Positions 34,412 through 43,915 of a stretch of 64,000 nt of DNA are shown one piece after another. The position numbers and the translations under genes are program-made. Source of the stretch: JBEVJC01 sp040510375. GTDB lineage: Bacteria > Bacteroidota > Bacteroidia > Chitinophagales > Chitinophagaceae. The notes under the pieces are model-generated. The model did no database searches, was not told the DNA's origin, and saw nothing but the letters and a program-made list of their open reading frames with translations. The stretch is from contig JBEVJC010000003.1 in NCBI GenBank assembly GCA_040510375.1, forward strand, positions 1 through 64,000, in the 5' to 3' direction. How positions within the stretch are numbered: position 1 is the first letter of the stretch; the number at the start of each line of letters is the position of its first letter.

Positions 34412-36783
34412 TCCGCCCGCAGACTATTGACCGGGTTTGCCAACGCGGCATTAATGGCCCGGAAACTAACAGTGATTAAAGAAGTGACAATAGTCAGACA
34501 TCCTGCCAAAGCAAAAATCCACCAATGCATGGGGGTGTGATAAGCAAAATTCTGTAACCACTTCTCCATAACATAATACCCGGCTGGTATTGCCAGGATA
34601 GTAGCAAGCAGCACGGGTTTCAGCAGATCACGGTATAATAACATTACTATATTTGTTGTGGTGGAACCCAGAACTTTCCTGACTCCAATTTCCCTGATCC
34701 GCTTTGATGCTGTAAATGATGCAAGGCCAAATAAACCAAGGCAGGCGATGAAAATGGCAAGTGCTGAAAATATACTGAAGACCTTCTGCTGCCGGATGTC
34801 ATTGCGGTAAAGGATATCGAATTTTTGATCGAGAAAGGTATATTCAAGAGGATTGGCCGGAGCCACATTACGGTATATTTTTTTGATTGCTGCAAGGGCG
34901 GGTTCCAGTTGGGCGGATTTTGTTTTTATCAGTGCAACACGAAGGTCATTACCCGGTGTTATCACCAGTGGTTCCATGAGTTCCTTCAATGAAAGGAAAT
35001 TGTAATCTTCCAAAACGCCCACGATTCGTCTTTTTGATGTGGAGTCGCGAAAGTTATTTTTTATCCATTTGCCAACCGCCTGATCTGGGGTGAAACCAAG
35101 TTGTTTTGCAGCGGTATGATTAATCATAACCGCGTCAGTGCTGTCAGTTGGAAATTGAGGGGAAAAATCCCTTCCCGCGATAATTTTCAGGCCAAGGGTC
35201 CTGGCAAATTCAAAGTCACAGAATTCAGTACGGGCATTCCAGGGTGTTGGGCGGCCTTCCACCTCAAAGCTGTGACCATCATGAAACCCGCCGGGCTCGC
35301 CTGACATCAGCGATACCGACGAAATTTCACCGCGTTGTTGCAGTTGTCTTTTAAATGATACACAGTTATTATAAAAGTCATTGTTATCGATTGGTATTAC
35401 CACCGTTTGTTCCTCGCTGTAGCCAAGTTCCTTGTTTTTCACATAGCTCATCTGGTTCATGATAATGATTGTTGCAATCACCAGGAATACGGAAATTCCG
35501 AACTGAAGGACTACAAGTCCCTGCCTGAACCAGGAACTTCCTTTGCCGGTTTTAATTTTTGCTTTCAGTGCCTGTATTGGTGAAAAAGACGAAAGAAGAA
35601 ATGCAGGATAACCTCCGGAAAGGATGCCCACCACAACAATCACTGAAGCCAGGAAAAGATAGATTGCCGGGGTAGTCCAGGAAACGTTAAGTTCATAACC
35701 AAGCAGTTGGTCAAATAGGGGCAATGCGGGCTGAAGAAGTGCCACAGCCAACATACAGGAAATAGTTGTAAGTAAAATGGATTCACCGATAAACTGCCCG
35801 ACCAGATGACCCCGAAGGGCTCCCATTACTTTGCGTAATCCAACCTCTTTAGATCTTTCCAAAGCACGGATGGTGGAAAGATTGGTGAAATTGATACAGG
35901 CAATAATAAGTATCAGCACGGCGACAGAAAGGAAAATGTATACTACTTTTTTATCGCCGTGTTTTACGTTGTCAAACGCAGAAGCAGGCTCGAAATAGAT
36001 CTCCGTTAACGGTGAAAGTGTAAGATCGAATTTATTACCGGTCTGGGCCATCTCCTTTCCCATATATTTTTGCATGAATGACGGGAAACGCTGTTCAAGT
36101 TTTGAGCAACTCACGTTTTTGTCCAGCAGCACATACGTGAAGAGGTTATTATTATTCCACACCTTAAACCAGGGTTCCTGATAGTATATTGAAAGTGGAA
36201 CAACCAGGTCAAAATTTAAATGTGAATTGTTGGGTGGATCTTTTGCGATACCGGTAACCCGAAGTTCGCGTTCCTGCTCGAGTTGAAGTATTTTACCAAT
36301 TGGGTCAGCATCTCCGAAATATTTCCTTGCGGTAGTTTGGGTCAGCACCACACTTCCGGGTTCCTGTAATACGGAAGATGGGTTGCCTTTAATAAGAGGA
36401 AATGAGAATATAGTAAAGAAACCGGGGTCAGCGATGTATAACTTTTTTTCGTTAAAAGAGATATTGCCGGAACTAACCAGTCCGTTAGTTGCCATTACTC
36501 GTACGAATTCGTTGATCTCACCGGTGAAATCATTCTTCAATGCCGTTGCATACGGGCCCGACAGGTACGGAACCTTTGGTTTGGAAGGGTCAAAGCTTCT
36601 CATCACCCGGTAAATATTATCCCTTTTTATATGGAAACTGTCTACCGAAAATTCATTGCGGATGAATATAAATATCATGAGGCATACAGTGATGCCAATA
36701 GTAAGACCGAGTATATTGATAAGTGAAAAAACTTTATTCTTCTTCAGGTTTCGCCAGGCAAGCAGCAGGTAGTTTTTAAACAT
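34408..36783 (-). CDS. FtsX/MacB-type ABC transporter permease
   Basis: 791 residues from the ATG at 36783 (MFKNYLLLAWRNLKKNK); the 15 extra residues of the longer frame are rejected because this is the standard start of the family. Two halves, each with a MacB-type periplasmic core and FtsX domain: helix 1 (ILGLTIGITVCLMIFI), core, three helices after VGLRKVMGALRG, then a second core and three helices after REIGVRKVLGS. The EVGLRKVMGA and EIGVRKVLGS motifs couple to an ATPase. No ATPase gene is adjacent, so the partner is encoded elsewhere. Such tandem permeases are numerous in Bacteroidota and respond to antimicrobial or envelope stress. Confidence 0.93.
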   Translation of the reverse strand: MFKNYLLLAWRNLKKNKVFSLINILGLTIGITVCLMIFIFIRNEFSVDSFHIKRDNIYRVMRSFDPSKPKVPYLSGPYATALKNDFTGEINEFVRVMATNGLVSSGNISFNEKKLYIADPGFFTIFSFPLIKGNPSSVLQEPGSVVLTQTTARKYFGDADPIGKILQLEQERELRVTGIAKDPPNNSHLNFDLVVPLSIYYQEPWFKVWNNNNLFTYVLLDKNVSCSKLEQRFPSFMQKYMGKEMAQTGNKFDLTLSPLTEIYFEPASAFDNVKHGDKKVVYIFLSVAVLILIIACINFTNLSTIRALERSKEVGLRKVMGALRGHLVGQFIGESILLTTISCMLAVALLQPALPLFDQLLGYELNVSWTTPAIYLFLASVIVVVGILSGGYPAFLLSSFSPIQALKAKIKTGKGSSWFRQGLVVLQFGISVFLVIATIIIMNQMSYVKNKELGYSEEQTVVIPIDNNDFYNNCVSFKRQLQQRGEISSVSLMSGEPGGFHDGHSFEVEGRPTPWNARTEFCDFEFARTLGLKIIAGRDFSPQFPTDSTDAVMINHTAAKQLGFTPDQAVGKWIKNNFRDSTSKRRIVGVLEDYNFLSLKELMEPLVITPGNDLRVALIKTKSAQLEPALAAIKKIYRNVAPANPLEYTFLDQKFDILYRNDIRQQKVFSIFSALAIFIACLGLFGLASFTASKRIREIGVRKVLGSTTTNIVMLLYRDLLKPVLLATILAIPAGYYVMEKWLQNFAYHTPMHWWIFALAGCLTIVTSLITVSFRAINAALANPVNSLRAD

Positions 36784-37033
36784 AAAGTTTATTTCGGTTG
36801 AGCGAACAAAGGAAATGCCACCACGCAATACCCTTATTATTAAAGTGTTATAGGTGGATATTATCTAAAAATCCGTTCGGTTATGATACAAGGCGTACGT
36901 TTCCAGTCAATTTATTTGTGCATCCTGGTATAGCTATACACGGTTATCGATCAACCTGGTTTTCCGAAAGATCAGGACGGAAACGCACTTCAAATAAACA
37001 TTTATAGTTATATTACTTCAATAAATTTCATCG

Positions 37034-38242
37034 ATGAAAAGTATCTTGTTATTTCTTTTTTTAGTACCCGTTTTATTCCTTTCTGCCCAGTATACTTCAG
37101 CGGATGCAGTTGCTGTGTTGAAAAAAGTCAGTCAGAAGTTAGATGCTTTACCGGCAGTCCGGTACCGTCAGATCCGGGAAATGAAATACCATGCAGATAA
37201 TTATTATGCCATCGATAGCGCAACAATGTATATTGAATTCAAACCTGATCTTCCGGCGGGTATGCGTTTCCAGGCCGAAAGGAGGGAAACATTTTTTATA
37301 TACAACGGTTTAATGTCGATCACGCTCAACAATAAAAGTAAAACCGTTGATACTGCCGGCATCCGTTCTGTAAAATATCTGGAGAGCAATAGCTTCGCCT
37401 ATTTTTCCCTGGCGAGCCTTCGCAATAACCTGCCAATAGTTATCGCCAATGACAGTATCAGCAAATTTTTGAGTGATACAACGATTGATGGCAAAGAACT
37501 TTTTTCTGTCCGGATAGAAGGGGCAGGAATGTACCTCAATTCATTTAAAGGCATTAATTATTTCACTGAACCCGGGCTCAGGCGCCCTTATTTTTTGCTG
37601 ATTGACAAACGTACTTTACATCCCTGTCAATTAATCTCGAAGCTTGTACAAGGGAACGACGACCGGGATTTTATTACCGTCACCTACCGGGACATTCAAT
37701 CCGGGGCCTCCGGACCGGACAGGAATACCTGGACGTATTCGGCCTACCAGGGAAAATATAGTCCGTTTATACCTCCTGTAAAAACCCTGCTTATTAAACC
37801 TGGTGCAGTTGTGCCGGCTTTTAAGTTTCCGGTGTATCATCCATTAAAGAAAGACAGTCTCTCCATTGCAGACCTGAAAGGAAAAGTAGTTTTGCTGGAA
37901 TTCTGGTTTAAGGCTTGCGGACCTTGTCTGAAGGCAATGCCCCACTATAATAATTTGCAGGAGAAATTCGGAAAGGACGGTTTTGAGCTGGTGACAATCA
38001 ATATCGAGGACTCTATACAGGATATTGCATTTTTTTATGACAAGTACCCGCCAACCTACCCAATGTTGTACAACGGTATTTCTTTATTCGAACGTCTTGG
38101 TTTTAGCGGCTGTCCGTCCTCCTTACTGGTTGACCGCGACGGCAGGGCCGTCCGGACATTTATCACTTTCAACCAGCCTGTAATTGAGCAAAGCATTTCG
38201 GAGCTTCTTAAACCATCCACTGAAATCAGTGTTACCCGGTAA
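37034..38242 (+). CDS. TlpA-like thioredoxin-fold protein with N-terminal domain
   Basis: 402 residues. Signal peptide 1-18 (PVLFLSAQ). An N-terminal region (about 20-250), which resembles outer-membrane-lipoprotein-sorting-like beta sheets, precedes a C-terminal thioredoxin domain (about 258-395). It has LKGKVVLLEFWFKACGPC with the redox pair CGPC and the cis-Pro loop GFSGCPSSLLVDRDG. It probably reduces or rearranges disulfides in the periplasm. An AT-rich hairpin follows the stop. The gene is alone and divergent from the permease gene. Confidence 0.9.
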   Translation: MKSILLFLFLVPVLFLSAQYTSADAVAVLKKVSQKLDALPAVRYRQIREMKYHADNYYAIDSATMYIEFKPDLPAGMRFQAERRETFFIYNGLMSITLNNKSKTVDTAGIRSVKYLESNSFAYFSLASLRNNLPIVIANDSISKFLSDTTIDGKELFSVRIEGAGMYLNSFKGINYFTEPGLRRPYFLLIDKRTLHPCQLISKLVQGNDDRDFITVTYRDIQSGASGPDRNTWTYSAYQGKYSPFIPPVKTLLIKPGAVVPAFKFPVYHPLKKDSLSIADLKGKVVLLEFWFKACGPCLKAMPHYNNLQEKFGKDGFELVTINIEDSIQDIAFFYDKYPPTYPMLYNGISLFERLGFSGCPSSLLVDRDGRAVRTFITFNQPVIEQSISELLKPSTEISVTR

Positions 38243-38246
38243 ACCT

Positions 38247-38266
38247 TAACAACATTTGTTATTTTT
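38247..38266 (+). terminator. Weak A/T-rich terminator after the TlpA-like gene
   Basis: TAACAA and TTGTTA form a 6-bp stem around a 3-nt loop CAT and are followed directly by TTTTT. It starts 4 bp after the stop codon. The stem is short and A/T-rich. Confidence 0.35.
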
Positions 38267-38683
38267 AACTCATTTAATTTATTCGAAAGGTTTTTTGTGC
38301 ACTGGATCTTCATTAACAGTGAATACGATTGCCATGGCATGCCTGCAATCAAGAATTCCTGATGTAAACCGGACTACCCAAACTTAATAATAAAAGGCTT
38401 GTAAGTTTCTATGTAATTCTGTAATTTTAAACTGCTATCTAACGATTGTTCTGGCAATACAGATATCGTCGCCATATCGCCAGGATCGTCTTCCTGTCTT
38501 TTTACCCTCCGTACCTGATTGAAAAGCTCATAAATAAATAAGCATTTTAGCGATCTCCTTCTGTCGATCCTTCTGGTGTTGTGTCTGCACGGATTGTTAC
38601 CTCACAATTTTGATTGCAAGAAGCAGAACCTCTGTTTCCTCTTCGGAAGAGTATTTCGTATTTATATATTGTATATAAAATAT
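38267..38683. other. About 417-bp region upstream of the TPR-HisKA_2 kinase
   Basis: No convincing gene. A TAAGTTTC element (38402-38409) is a near match to the -7 box but lacks a -33 box. A longer frame reaches back to 38576 but it does not look like protein (cysteine-rich and without a signal). The stretch ends in an A/T palindrome that abuts the kinase start. Confidence 0.4.
38661..38679. promoter_or_regulatory. A/T palindrome next to the start codon of the kinase gene
   Basis: TTTATATA (38661-38668), spacer TTG, TATATAAA (38672-38679): perfect 8-bp arms ending 4 bp before the ATG at 38684. It could be an operator for autoregulation, or a hairpin covering the ribosome site. Because it is made only of A and T, chance is a real alternative. 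Confidence 0.35.
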
Positions 38684-41227
38684 ATGCGTAAATCGTTATG
38701 TCTGTTAATGATGTGTATGTTTGTCTTTTTTGGGGTACGGTCCCAGGATATGTCGAACACAAACCTTGGTATAATAACTACCGATTATAAACCGGTGGAA
38801 TTGTTCCAGCAGCTCCATAATACAGGTAAAGCGGATAGCAATAAGGTCAAACTGCTGGTTTCCATATGCAGCTTTAAATGGTATAGTGACCGCAATGAGG
38901 ACAGCGTAACAATGTATGCTGAAAAGGCGTTGAAGTTAAGTAAGCAGCTGGGTTATCAACCCGGATACAATGAGGCAATATTTATTCTGGCCAAAAATTA
39001 TTTATATAATGACAAGGTGAGTAAGGCAGTTGGATTGTTGACTGCTGTTCCCCGTGAGCAGCAGGCCCGGATACTGTTAGCCACTGGTGAGTATTACCTG
39101 TTTCAGCCCGGGCACAGGAAAGAAAACCTGGACAGTGCCTGTTACTATTTTAGTATTGCACTTCGTGTATCAAAACTGGTAAAATCTGAAAGGATGAAAC
39201 ACGAGGCACTCATCGCATTGGGGAAGTATTATTTTTCTGCAGGTGAGTTCGGGAAGGCGAAGAGTAGTTTTATGGAAATCATAGAAGATTTACGGCGGTC
39301 CGGTAACCGGTCAGAAGAGGCAAATATCTGGCATGAGTTGGGGATATATATGCCCGACACGGACGAAACATTCAGGGATGAGCTGGAAGCGCACGGAAAT
39401 TCATTGAAAATCTATCATGATTTAAAAGATACCGCAAACGAAACTTCGGTGTTGCAGGATATTGCCGCCGTAAATATGCGCCATGCGGTTTTTGATTTGT
39501 CCAAAACACAATTACTGGAGGCGCTCCATCTGCGTAAAGTGGCGGGCATTAAAAAGCTTTACTTAATCTATTCTTTACTGGCTTGGGTAAGTCATGCAAC
39601 CGGTAACCTTGATGAATCCCTTTCCTGGGCCCTGGAAGCTGAAAAAAATGCAAAGGAACTGGATGCCAAAAGTTTTTTACTGGTTCCTTATCTGTTAGGG
39701 ATGATCTATGGCGATAATGGCCAGGCGGAAAAGAGTCTGGAATATTTACTGGAGATTAAAGACCCGGCAGATAACTGGAATTTTCTCGTCTACAGTAAAA
39801 TTGTGGAACAATATTTAAATCTCAACAAACCAAAAGAAGCGCTTTCGTTTATCAAGGCCATCGAAAAGGAAACTACCCCTGTACGGTCAATTGATAAGGA
39901 AACACTTGCAGCAATCAAGGGCGACTGTTATAATGCCTTAAACTTACCCTCTGTTGCGGAGAAATTTTATTTGCAGATGATTCGGTTGGATAAGGAGACC
40001 CAATTGCTCAAATCAAGGGAGGTAATGCCGCTTTTTGCAAGCGTTGCCGGTTCGGAGGCCTATTATAAAATCGGGAATTTTTATATGGGTCAGCATAACT
40101 TCAATGCCGCAAGGTATTATGCAGACAGGGCGTCACAGATCCATACATTTACCGGCAGCCATCTTTATACCTCCCACCTGAGGTTAAAAATCTGGTTACT
40201 GAAATTCAGGATAGATTCTTCTACAGGAAATGACCTGGCAGCGATCCAGCATTTTGAAAAATATACCGCGTTGAATGATTCAATCTTTACTGCGAAGAAA
40301 AGCAATCACCTGCTGCACCTCCAGGTTGAATATGAAAATGGGAAAAAAGAAGATGCCCTTAAAATAAAAGACAAGGACATCATGGTGCTCAACAAAAAAA
40401 ACCAGTTGCAGGACAGCCGGCTTAAACAGGCTAATTTCATTAAGAACGTTACTACCTGTGGAGTGATATTGTTGTTCGTAATTATGGGTTTACTTTACAA
40501 TCAATACCGTCATAAAAAGCAGCACAATAAGGTGATAACCGAGAAGAATGAATTGTTGCAGCATCTGCTTGCGGAAAAAGAGTGGCTTTTAAAGGAAGTT
40601 CATCACCGCGTAAAAAATAACCTGCATACTGTTATTTGTTTACTGGAGTCGCAGGCAGCCTATCTGGAGAGCGATGCCCGGAAGGCCAATGAAATCAGCC
40701 AGCAAAGGATTTATGCCATGTCGCTGATACATCAGAAAATTTATCAGTCAGAGGATATAAAGAAAATCGATATGTCTGTCTATCTCCCGGAATTGATCCA
40801 GTACCTGGACGATAGTTTTGGCAATAACCAGCAGATACATTTTGACATGGATATCGATCCGGTGGAACTTGATATTTCACAGGCGGTGCCCGTAGCACTG
40901 ACTATCAATGAGGCCGTAACCAATTCTATCAAGTACGCTTTTCCGGGAAACCGGCAGGGAACTATTGAGATTACCCTTCATCAGACGGGCGATCAGGTTA
41001 CTCTTATTATTGCAGATAACGGTATCGGGATCGACAACGCGTTAATCAATGCTTCATCCAACTCGCTGGGATTACAATTGATAAAGGGGTTGAGCCGGGA
41101 TATCAAAGCACTGGTAACAATTGAGAATATCAATGGCACGAAAATCAGTATCGTGTTTAACCAGAATTTAATAAATAAAATAGATACTCGCCAACGGGAA
41201 TCGGTAGAGGAGGGGTTGTTTAATTAA
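38684..41227 (+). CDS. TPR-repeat sensor histidine kinase (HisKA_2 type)
   Basis: 847 residues from the ATG at 38684 (MRKSLCLLMMCMFVFFGVRSQ), which begins a proper signal peptide. Periplasmic TPR repeats cover about 40-560. One membrane segment (about 587-606) precedes the HisKA_2 motif LLKEVHHRVKNNLHTV, with phospho-acceptor His640, and an ATPase domain with NEAVTNSIKYAFPG, ADNGIGI and SLGLQLIKGLSRD. It is an orphan: no response regulator lies beside it. HisKA_2 kinases of this build often pass phosphate to LytTR or other stand-alone regulators. The signal is unknown. Confidence 0.92.
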   Translation: MRKSLCLLMMCMFVFFGVRSQDMSNTNLGIITTDYKPVELFQQLHNTGKADSNKVKLLVSICSFKWYSDRNEDSVTMYAEKALKLSKQLGYQPGYNEAIFILAKNYLYNDKVSKAVGLLTAVPREQQARILLATGEYYLFQPGHRKENLDSACYYFSIALRVSKLVKSERMKHEALIALGKYYFSAGEFGKAKSSFMEIIEDLRRSGNRSEEANIWHELGIYMPDTDETFRDELEAHGNSLKIYHDLKDTANETSVLQDIAAVNMRHAVFDLSKTQLLEALHLRKVAGIKKLYLIYSLLAWVSHATGNLDESLSWALEAEKNAKELDAKSFLLVPYLLGMIYGDNGQAEKSLEYLLEIKDPADNWNFLVYSKIVEQYLNLNKPKEALSFIKAIEKETTPVRSIDKETLAAIKGDCYNALNLPSVAEKFYLQMIRLDKETQLLKSREVMPLFASVAGSEAYYKIGNFYMGQHNFNAARYYADRASQIHTFTGSHLYTSHLRLKIWLLKFRIDSSTGNDLAAIQHFEKYTALNDSIFTAKKSNHLLHLQVEYENGKKEDALKIKDKDIMVLNKKNQLQDSRLKQANFIKNVTTCGVILLFVIMGLLYNQYRHKKQHNKVITEKNELLQHLLAEKEWLLKEVHHRVKNNLHTVICLLESQAAYLESDARKANEISQQRIYAMSLIHQKIYQSEDIKKIDMSVYLPELIQYLDDSFGNNQQIHFDMDIDPVELDISQAVPVALTINEAVTNSIKYAFPGNRQGTIEITLHQTGDQVTLIIADNGIGIDNALINASSNSLGLQLIKGLSRDIKALVTIENINGTKISIVFNQNLINKIDTRQRESVEEGLFN

Positions 41228-41245
41228 ATACTTCACAATCGTGTT

Positions 41246-41680
41246 TCAGCCTTTACAATGTTCCTCTTGCTGTTTTTCATCCCTGGGCCAAAGAAATGCA
41301 GAGGTTTGTTTTTTCCAGCCTAATTTTTCATAAAACGGTCCTTTTCCAGGTGCGGCCGTTAACGTAACGAAATTATAGTTCTTCATTTTCTCCCGTAAAT
41401 GGTCGACGATCTGCCTGCCTAATCCGAGCTGCTGGTACGATGGATTTACCAGGACATCAACAATCAATCCGTAGTACATTCCGTCGTCAACAGTCCTGCC
41501 AGTTGCTACAACCCTGGCGGTGTCCATTATAAAACACACGTGCGAACTTTTTGAAAAAGAGTTTGCAACATCTACGGGATTTCGTTTACCCCATCCGACC
41601 AACTCAAACAATTCAGAAACGTTTGTCCAGTCTATACCGCTGGTACTTTCGACAATACGAAACTCTTTATTTTCTGACAT
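41246..41680 (-). CDS. GNAT-family N-acetyltransferase
   Basis: 144 residues, the usual size for a single GNAT domain. VDVLVNPSYQQLGLGRQIVDHL contains the acetyl-CoA loop (Q-x-x-G-x-G form), and GPFYEKLGWKK is the typical closing motif. The similarity is to small YhbS/ElaA-like acetyltransferases, acceptor unknown. It is cytosolic. The stop is 18 bp from the end of the convergent kinase gene, and the Gfo/Idh/MocA gene lies 12 bp upstream on the same strand, so the two may be co-transcribed. Confidence 0.92.
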   Translation of the reverse strand: MSENKEFRIVESTSGIDWTNVSELFELVGWGKRNPVDVANSFSKSSHVCFIMDTARVVATGRTVDDGMYYGLIVDVLVNPSYQQLGLGRQIVDHLREKMKNYNFVTLTAAPGKGPFYEKLGWKKQTSAFLWPRDEKQQEEHCKG

Positions 41681-41692
41681 AGTATTTCTTCC

Positions 41693-43015
41693 TTAAACCT
41701 GCGGTAACTTATATCCATTGTGATATCCGGCTTCCAGATACTTATTTGCATCGTCATCGGTGAATTTATTTTTAGAAGGATCCCAATAGATTTTTTTGCC
41801 GGTGCGGTAGGCGATATTACCCATCTGGGCGATGGTGGCTACATGAACACCTGCCTGGATCGGGGCTTTGAGGTCTTCGTATTTGCGTGACCTAACCACA
41901 TCGATAAAGTTCTTTGTGTGTAATGCCAGGCCGTCATCTGAACGCTTTTGAAGGGTAACAGCCTCTATCACCGGTTTTTTATCCTTAGTCTCCGGGATGA
42001 CCTCCCATCCTCCACGATCAAGGATCAGTGTTCCATTGTTTCCGATAAATGCAATTCCGTGATCACGGTTATAGGGACCGTTATTGATCCCCTGCGCGTG
42101 TTCCCATTGCAGGTTGAAGTCTTCGAATTCATACACCGTGGTCAACGTATCAGGCGTTTCGGCAGCATCATCGGGATAAGCAAACTTACCACCCGAAGCA
42201 AGGATGCTTTTGGGAACCCCTGCCTTCATACCAATCAATGCATAGTCGATCAGGTGTACTCCCCAGTCGGTCATCAGCCCACCCGCATAATCCCAGTACC
42301 AGCGGAAATTAAAATGAAACCGGTTGGGGTTGAAAGGCCTTGACTGTGCAGGCCCGATCCAGGCCTGGTAATCCACACCCGGCGGCGGAGTGGAATCCGG
42401 CTTCTTCGGAACAGAAGTCATCCAACCCATATAGGCCCAGGTTTTTACCAGCCTGATCTTTCCAAGTTTACCGGAGTGAACGAAGTCAATAGCGTCAGCA
42501 AAATGTTTCTGGCTTCGTTGCCACTGACCCACCTGCACCACCCGGTTTGTTTTCTGCTGGGCTGCCAGCATCACCGCGCATTCGCTGATGGAATTTCCCA
42601 CTGGTTTCTCTACATATACATCTTTACCGGCTGCACAGGCATCGGCCATCATCAGGCAATGCCAGTGGTCGGGTGTTCCTATTATTACCGCGTCTACGTT
42701 TTTGTCGGCCAGCAGTTGGCGGTAATCATTGTAAACTTTCACATCGTTGCCAGTCTTCGCCAATTCGCTCTTACGTTCCTGAAGTACATTATTGTCTGCA
42801 TCGCACAATGCCACACATTGCACACCGGGGTGTTTTATCATTGCGGTCAGGTCGCTCCAGCCCATTCCTTTTATCCCGATAGCACCAATATTTATTTTTT
42901 CTTTGAATCCGGAACCTTTCCCTGTGGTTGCAAAATATTCGGCGGGAATTGCATTGGTCAGCGCAGCTCCGGCAAGGACAGTGGATGCATTGAAGAGGAA
43001 GTTTCTACGTTTCAT
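41693..43015 (-). CDS. Gfo/Idh/MocA-family oxidoreductase with twin-arginine signal
   Basis: 440 residues. The N terminus MKRRNFLFNASTVLAGAAL has the RRxFL core of a Tat signal, so the protein is folded with its cofactor before export. NAD(P) fold: INIGAIGIKGMG, ALCDADN, then GTPDHWHCLMMADAC and the family hallmark VEKPV. The C-terminal domain has GGLMTDWGVHLIDYAL with the likely catalytic His. Exported members of this type (glycosidase-like or dehydrogenase) are frequent in Bacteroidota and act on sugars. It is probably transcribed with the GNAT gene 12 bp downstream. Confidence 0.92.
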   Translation of the reverse strand: MKRRNFLFNASTVLAGAALTNAIPAEYFATTGKGSGFKEKINIGAIGIKGMGWSDLTAMIKHPGVQCVALCDADNNVLQERKSELAKTGNDVKVYNDYRQLLADKNVDAVIIGTPDHWHCLMMADACAAGKDVYVEKPVGNSISECAVMLAAQQKTNRVVQVGQWQRSQKHFADAIDFVHSGKLGKIRLVKTWAYMGWMTSVPKKPDSTPPPGVDYQAWIGPAQSRPFNPNRFHFNFRWYWDYAGGLMTDWGVHLIDYALIGMKAGVPKSILASGGKFAYPDDAAETPDTLTTVYEFEDFNLQWEHAQGINNGPYNRDHGIAFIGNNGTLILDRGGWEVIPETKDKKPVIEAVTLQKRSDDGLALHTKNFIDVVRSRKYEDLKAPIQAGVHVATIAQMGNIAYRTGKKIYWDPSKNKFTDDDANKYLEAGYHNGYKLPQV

Positions 43016-43134
43016 GGAAGCAATTGTTTGTAAACATTACCTATCTGCACCGGCACCCTTTCAGGGCCTCCCTGATCAAATGTAATAAGAATGTGTTTAT
43101 ATAAATAGTACTATTTTATCCCGGATTTAAATAA

Positions 43135-43776
43135 TCACATAGCCAGTAATACTGCAACATAATGGCAGATGGCTGCGGCCAGCACCAGGCTATGCCAGAC
43201 AGCGTGCGTATAAAAATATTTGTCCCACCTGTAGAAAAATACCCCGATGCTGTAAAGCACACCACCGATGATGATAAAAACCAGCACCGAATCAGGCAGG
43301 AGGCTGAAAAAGGTCCTTCCACCCACAATCATGATCCACCCCATTGCCACGTAAATGACCGTAGAAATAATCTCAAATCTTCCGGTAAACCTGATTTTAA
43401 AAAAGATCCCGATAACGGTAAGCCCCCATAAAACAGACAGTAATGTAATCCCAAACGCATTGTTTATATACACCAGGAGAAATGGCGTATAGGTGCCGGC
43501 TATGAGAAAGTAGATACTGATATGGTCCAGTATCTCGAAATACTTTTTGGTGGGTTGCTCCTGTAAAAGATGGTAAGTAGTGGAACAGGTAAATAACAAC
43601 AGAAAACAAAAACTATAGATACCGGAACCGATGACTCCGGCCGTGTTGTTATGGGCAGCAGCAATACCTGTTAAAACCGGGAGTCCGCTTATACCAAACA
43701 GGATTCCCACGCCATGGATAAGGCCATTGACGACTTCCTGTTTACGTACATACGATGGACTGGCAGGTTGTTCCAT
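43135..43776 (-). CDS. Hemolysin III family (PAQR-like) membrane protein
   Basis: 213 residues, seven membrane helices. Conserved parts: EVVNGLIHGVGILFG in the first helix, CSTTYHLL with the metal-binding His in helix 2-3, and AVWHSLVLAAAICHYVAV with the last two histidines. These three His positions are the zinc site of the PAQR/YqfA superfamily, so the protein is probably an intact membrane hydrolase-like enzyme. The haemolysin name is historical. It is divergent from nrtR with a 139-bp shared upstream region. Confidence 0.92.
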   Translation of the reverse strand: MEQPASPSYVRKQEVVNGLIHGVGILFGISGLPVLTGIAAAHNNTAGVIGSGIYSFCFLLLFTCSTTYHLLQEQPTKKYFEILDHISIYFLIAGTYTPFLLVYINNAFGITLLSVLWGLTVIGIFFKIRFTGRFEIISTVIYVAMGWIMIVGGRTFFSLLPDSVLVFIIIGGVLYSIGVFFYRWDKYFYTHAVWHSLVLAAAICHYVAVLLAM

Positions 43777-43865
43777 ACCGTAATTTAAAAAAAACCCGGG
43801 CTTTCCAGGTTATGGAATTGTATTTTCTGCCGCATTAAAAATTTTCGCCGTATCTATCTGAAAAA

Positions 43866-43911
43866 TTTGGATTCCGGATAAATAATCCTACATTGCGTCA
43901 AAATAACGCAA
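43866..43911 (+). promoter_or_regulatory. nrtR promoter with overlapping palindromic operator
   Basis: TTTG (43866-43869) and TACATTGC (43889-43896) are 19 bp apart, a fair match to the Bacteroidota -33/-7 promoter. A palindrome TTGCGT (43893-43898), 7-nt spacer, ACGCAA (43906-43911) covers the end of the -7 box and the expected start of transcription, and stops 4 bp before the nrtR ATG. NrtR repressors are known to bind palindromes in front of their own operons, so this is the best candidate operator in the window. The binding itself is inference. Confidence 0.6.
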
Positions 43912-43915
43912 ACAA

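Noticed and set aside
36928..36939. 12-bp palindrome GTATAGCTATAC upstream of the TlpA-like gene
   Set aside because: Same reason: expected by chance at this length, and no promoter box is placed around it.
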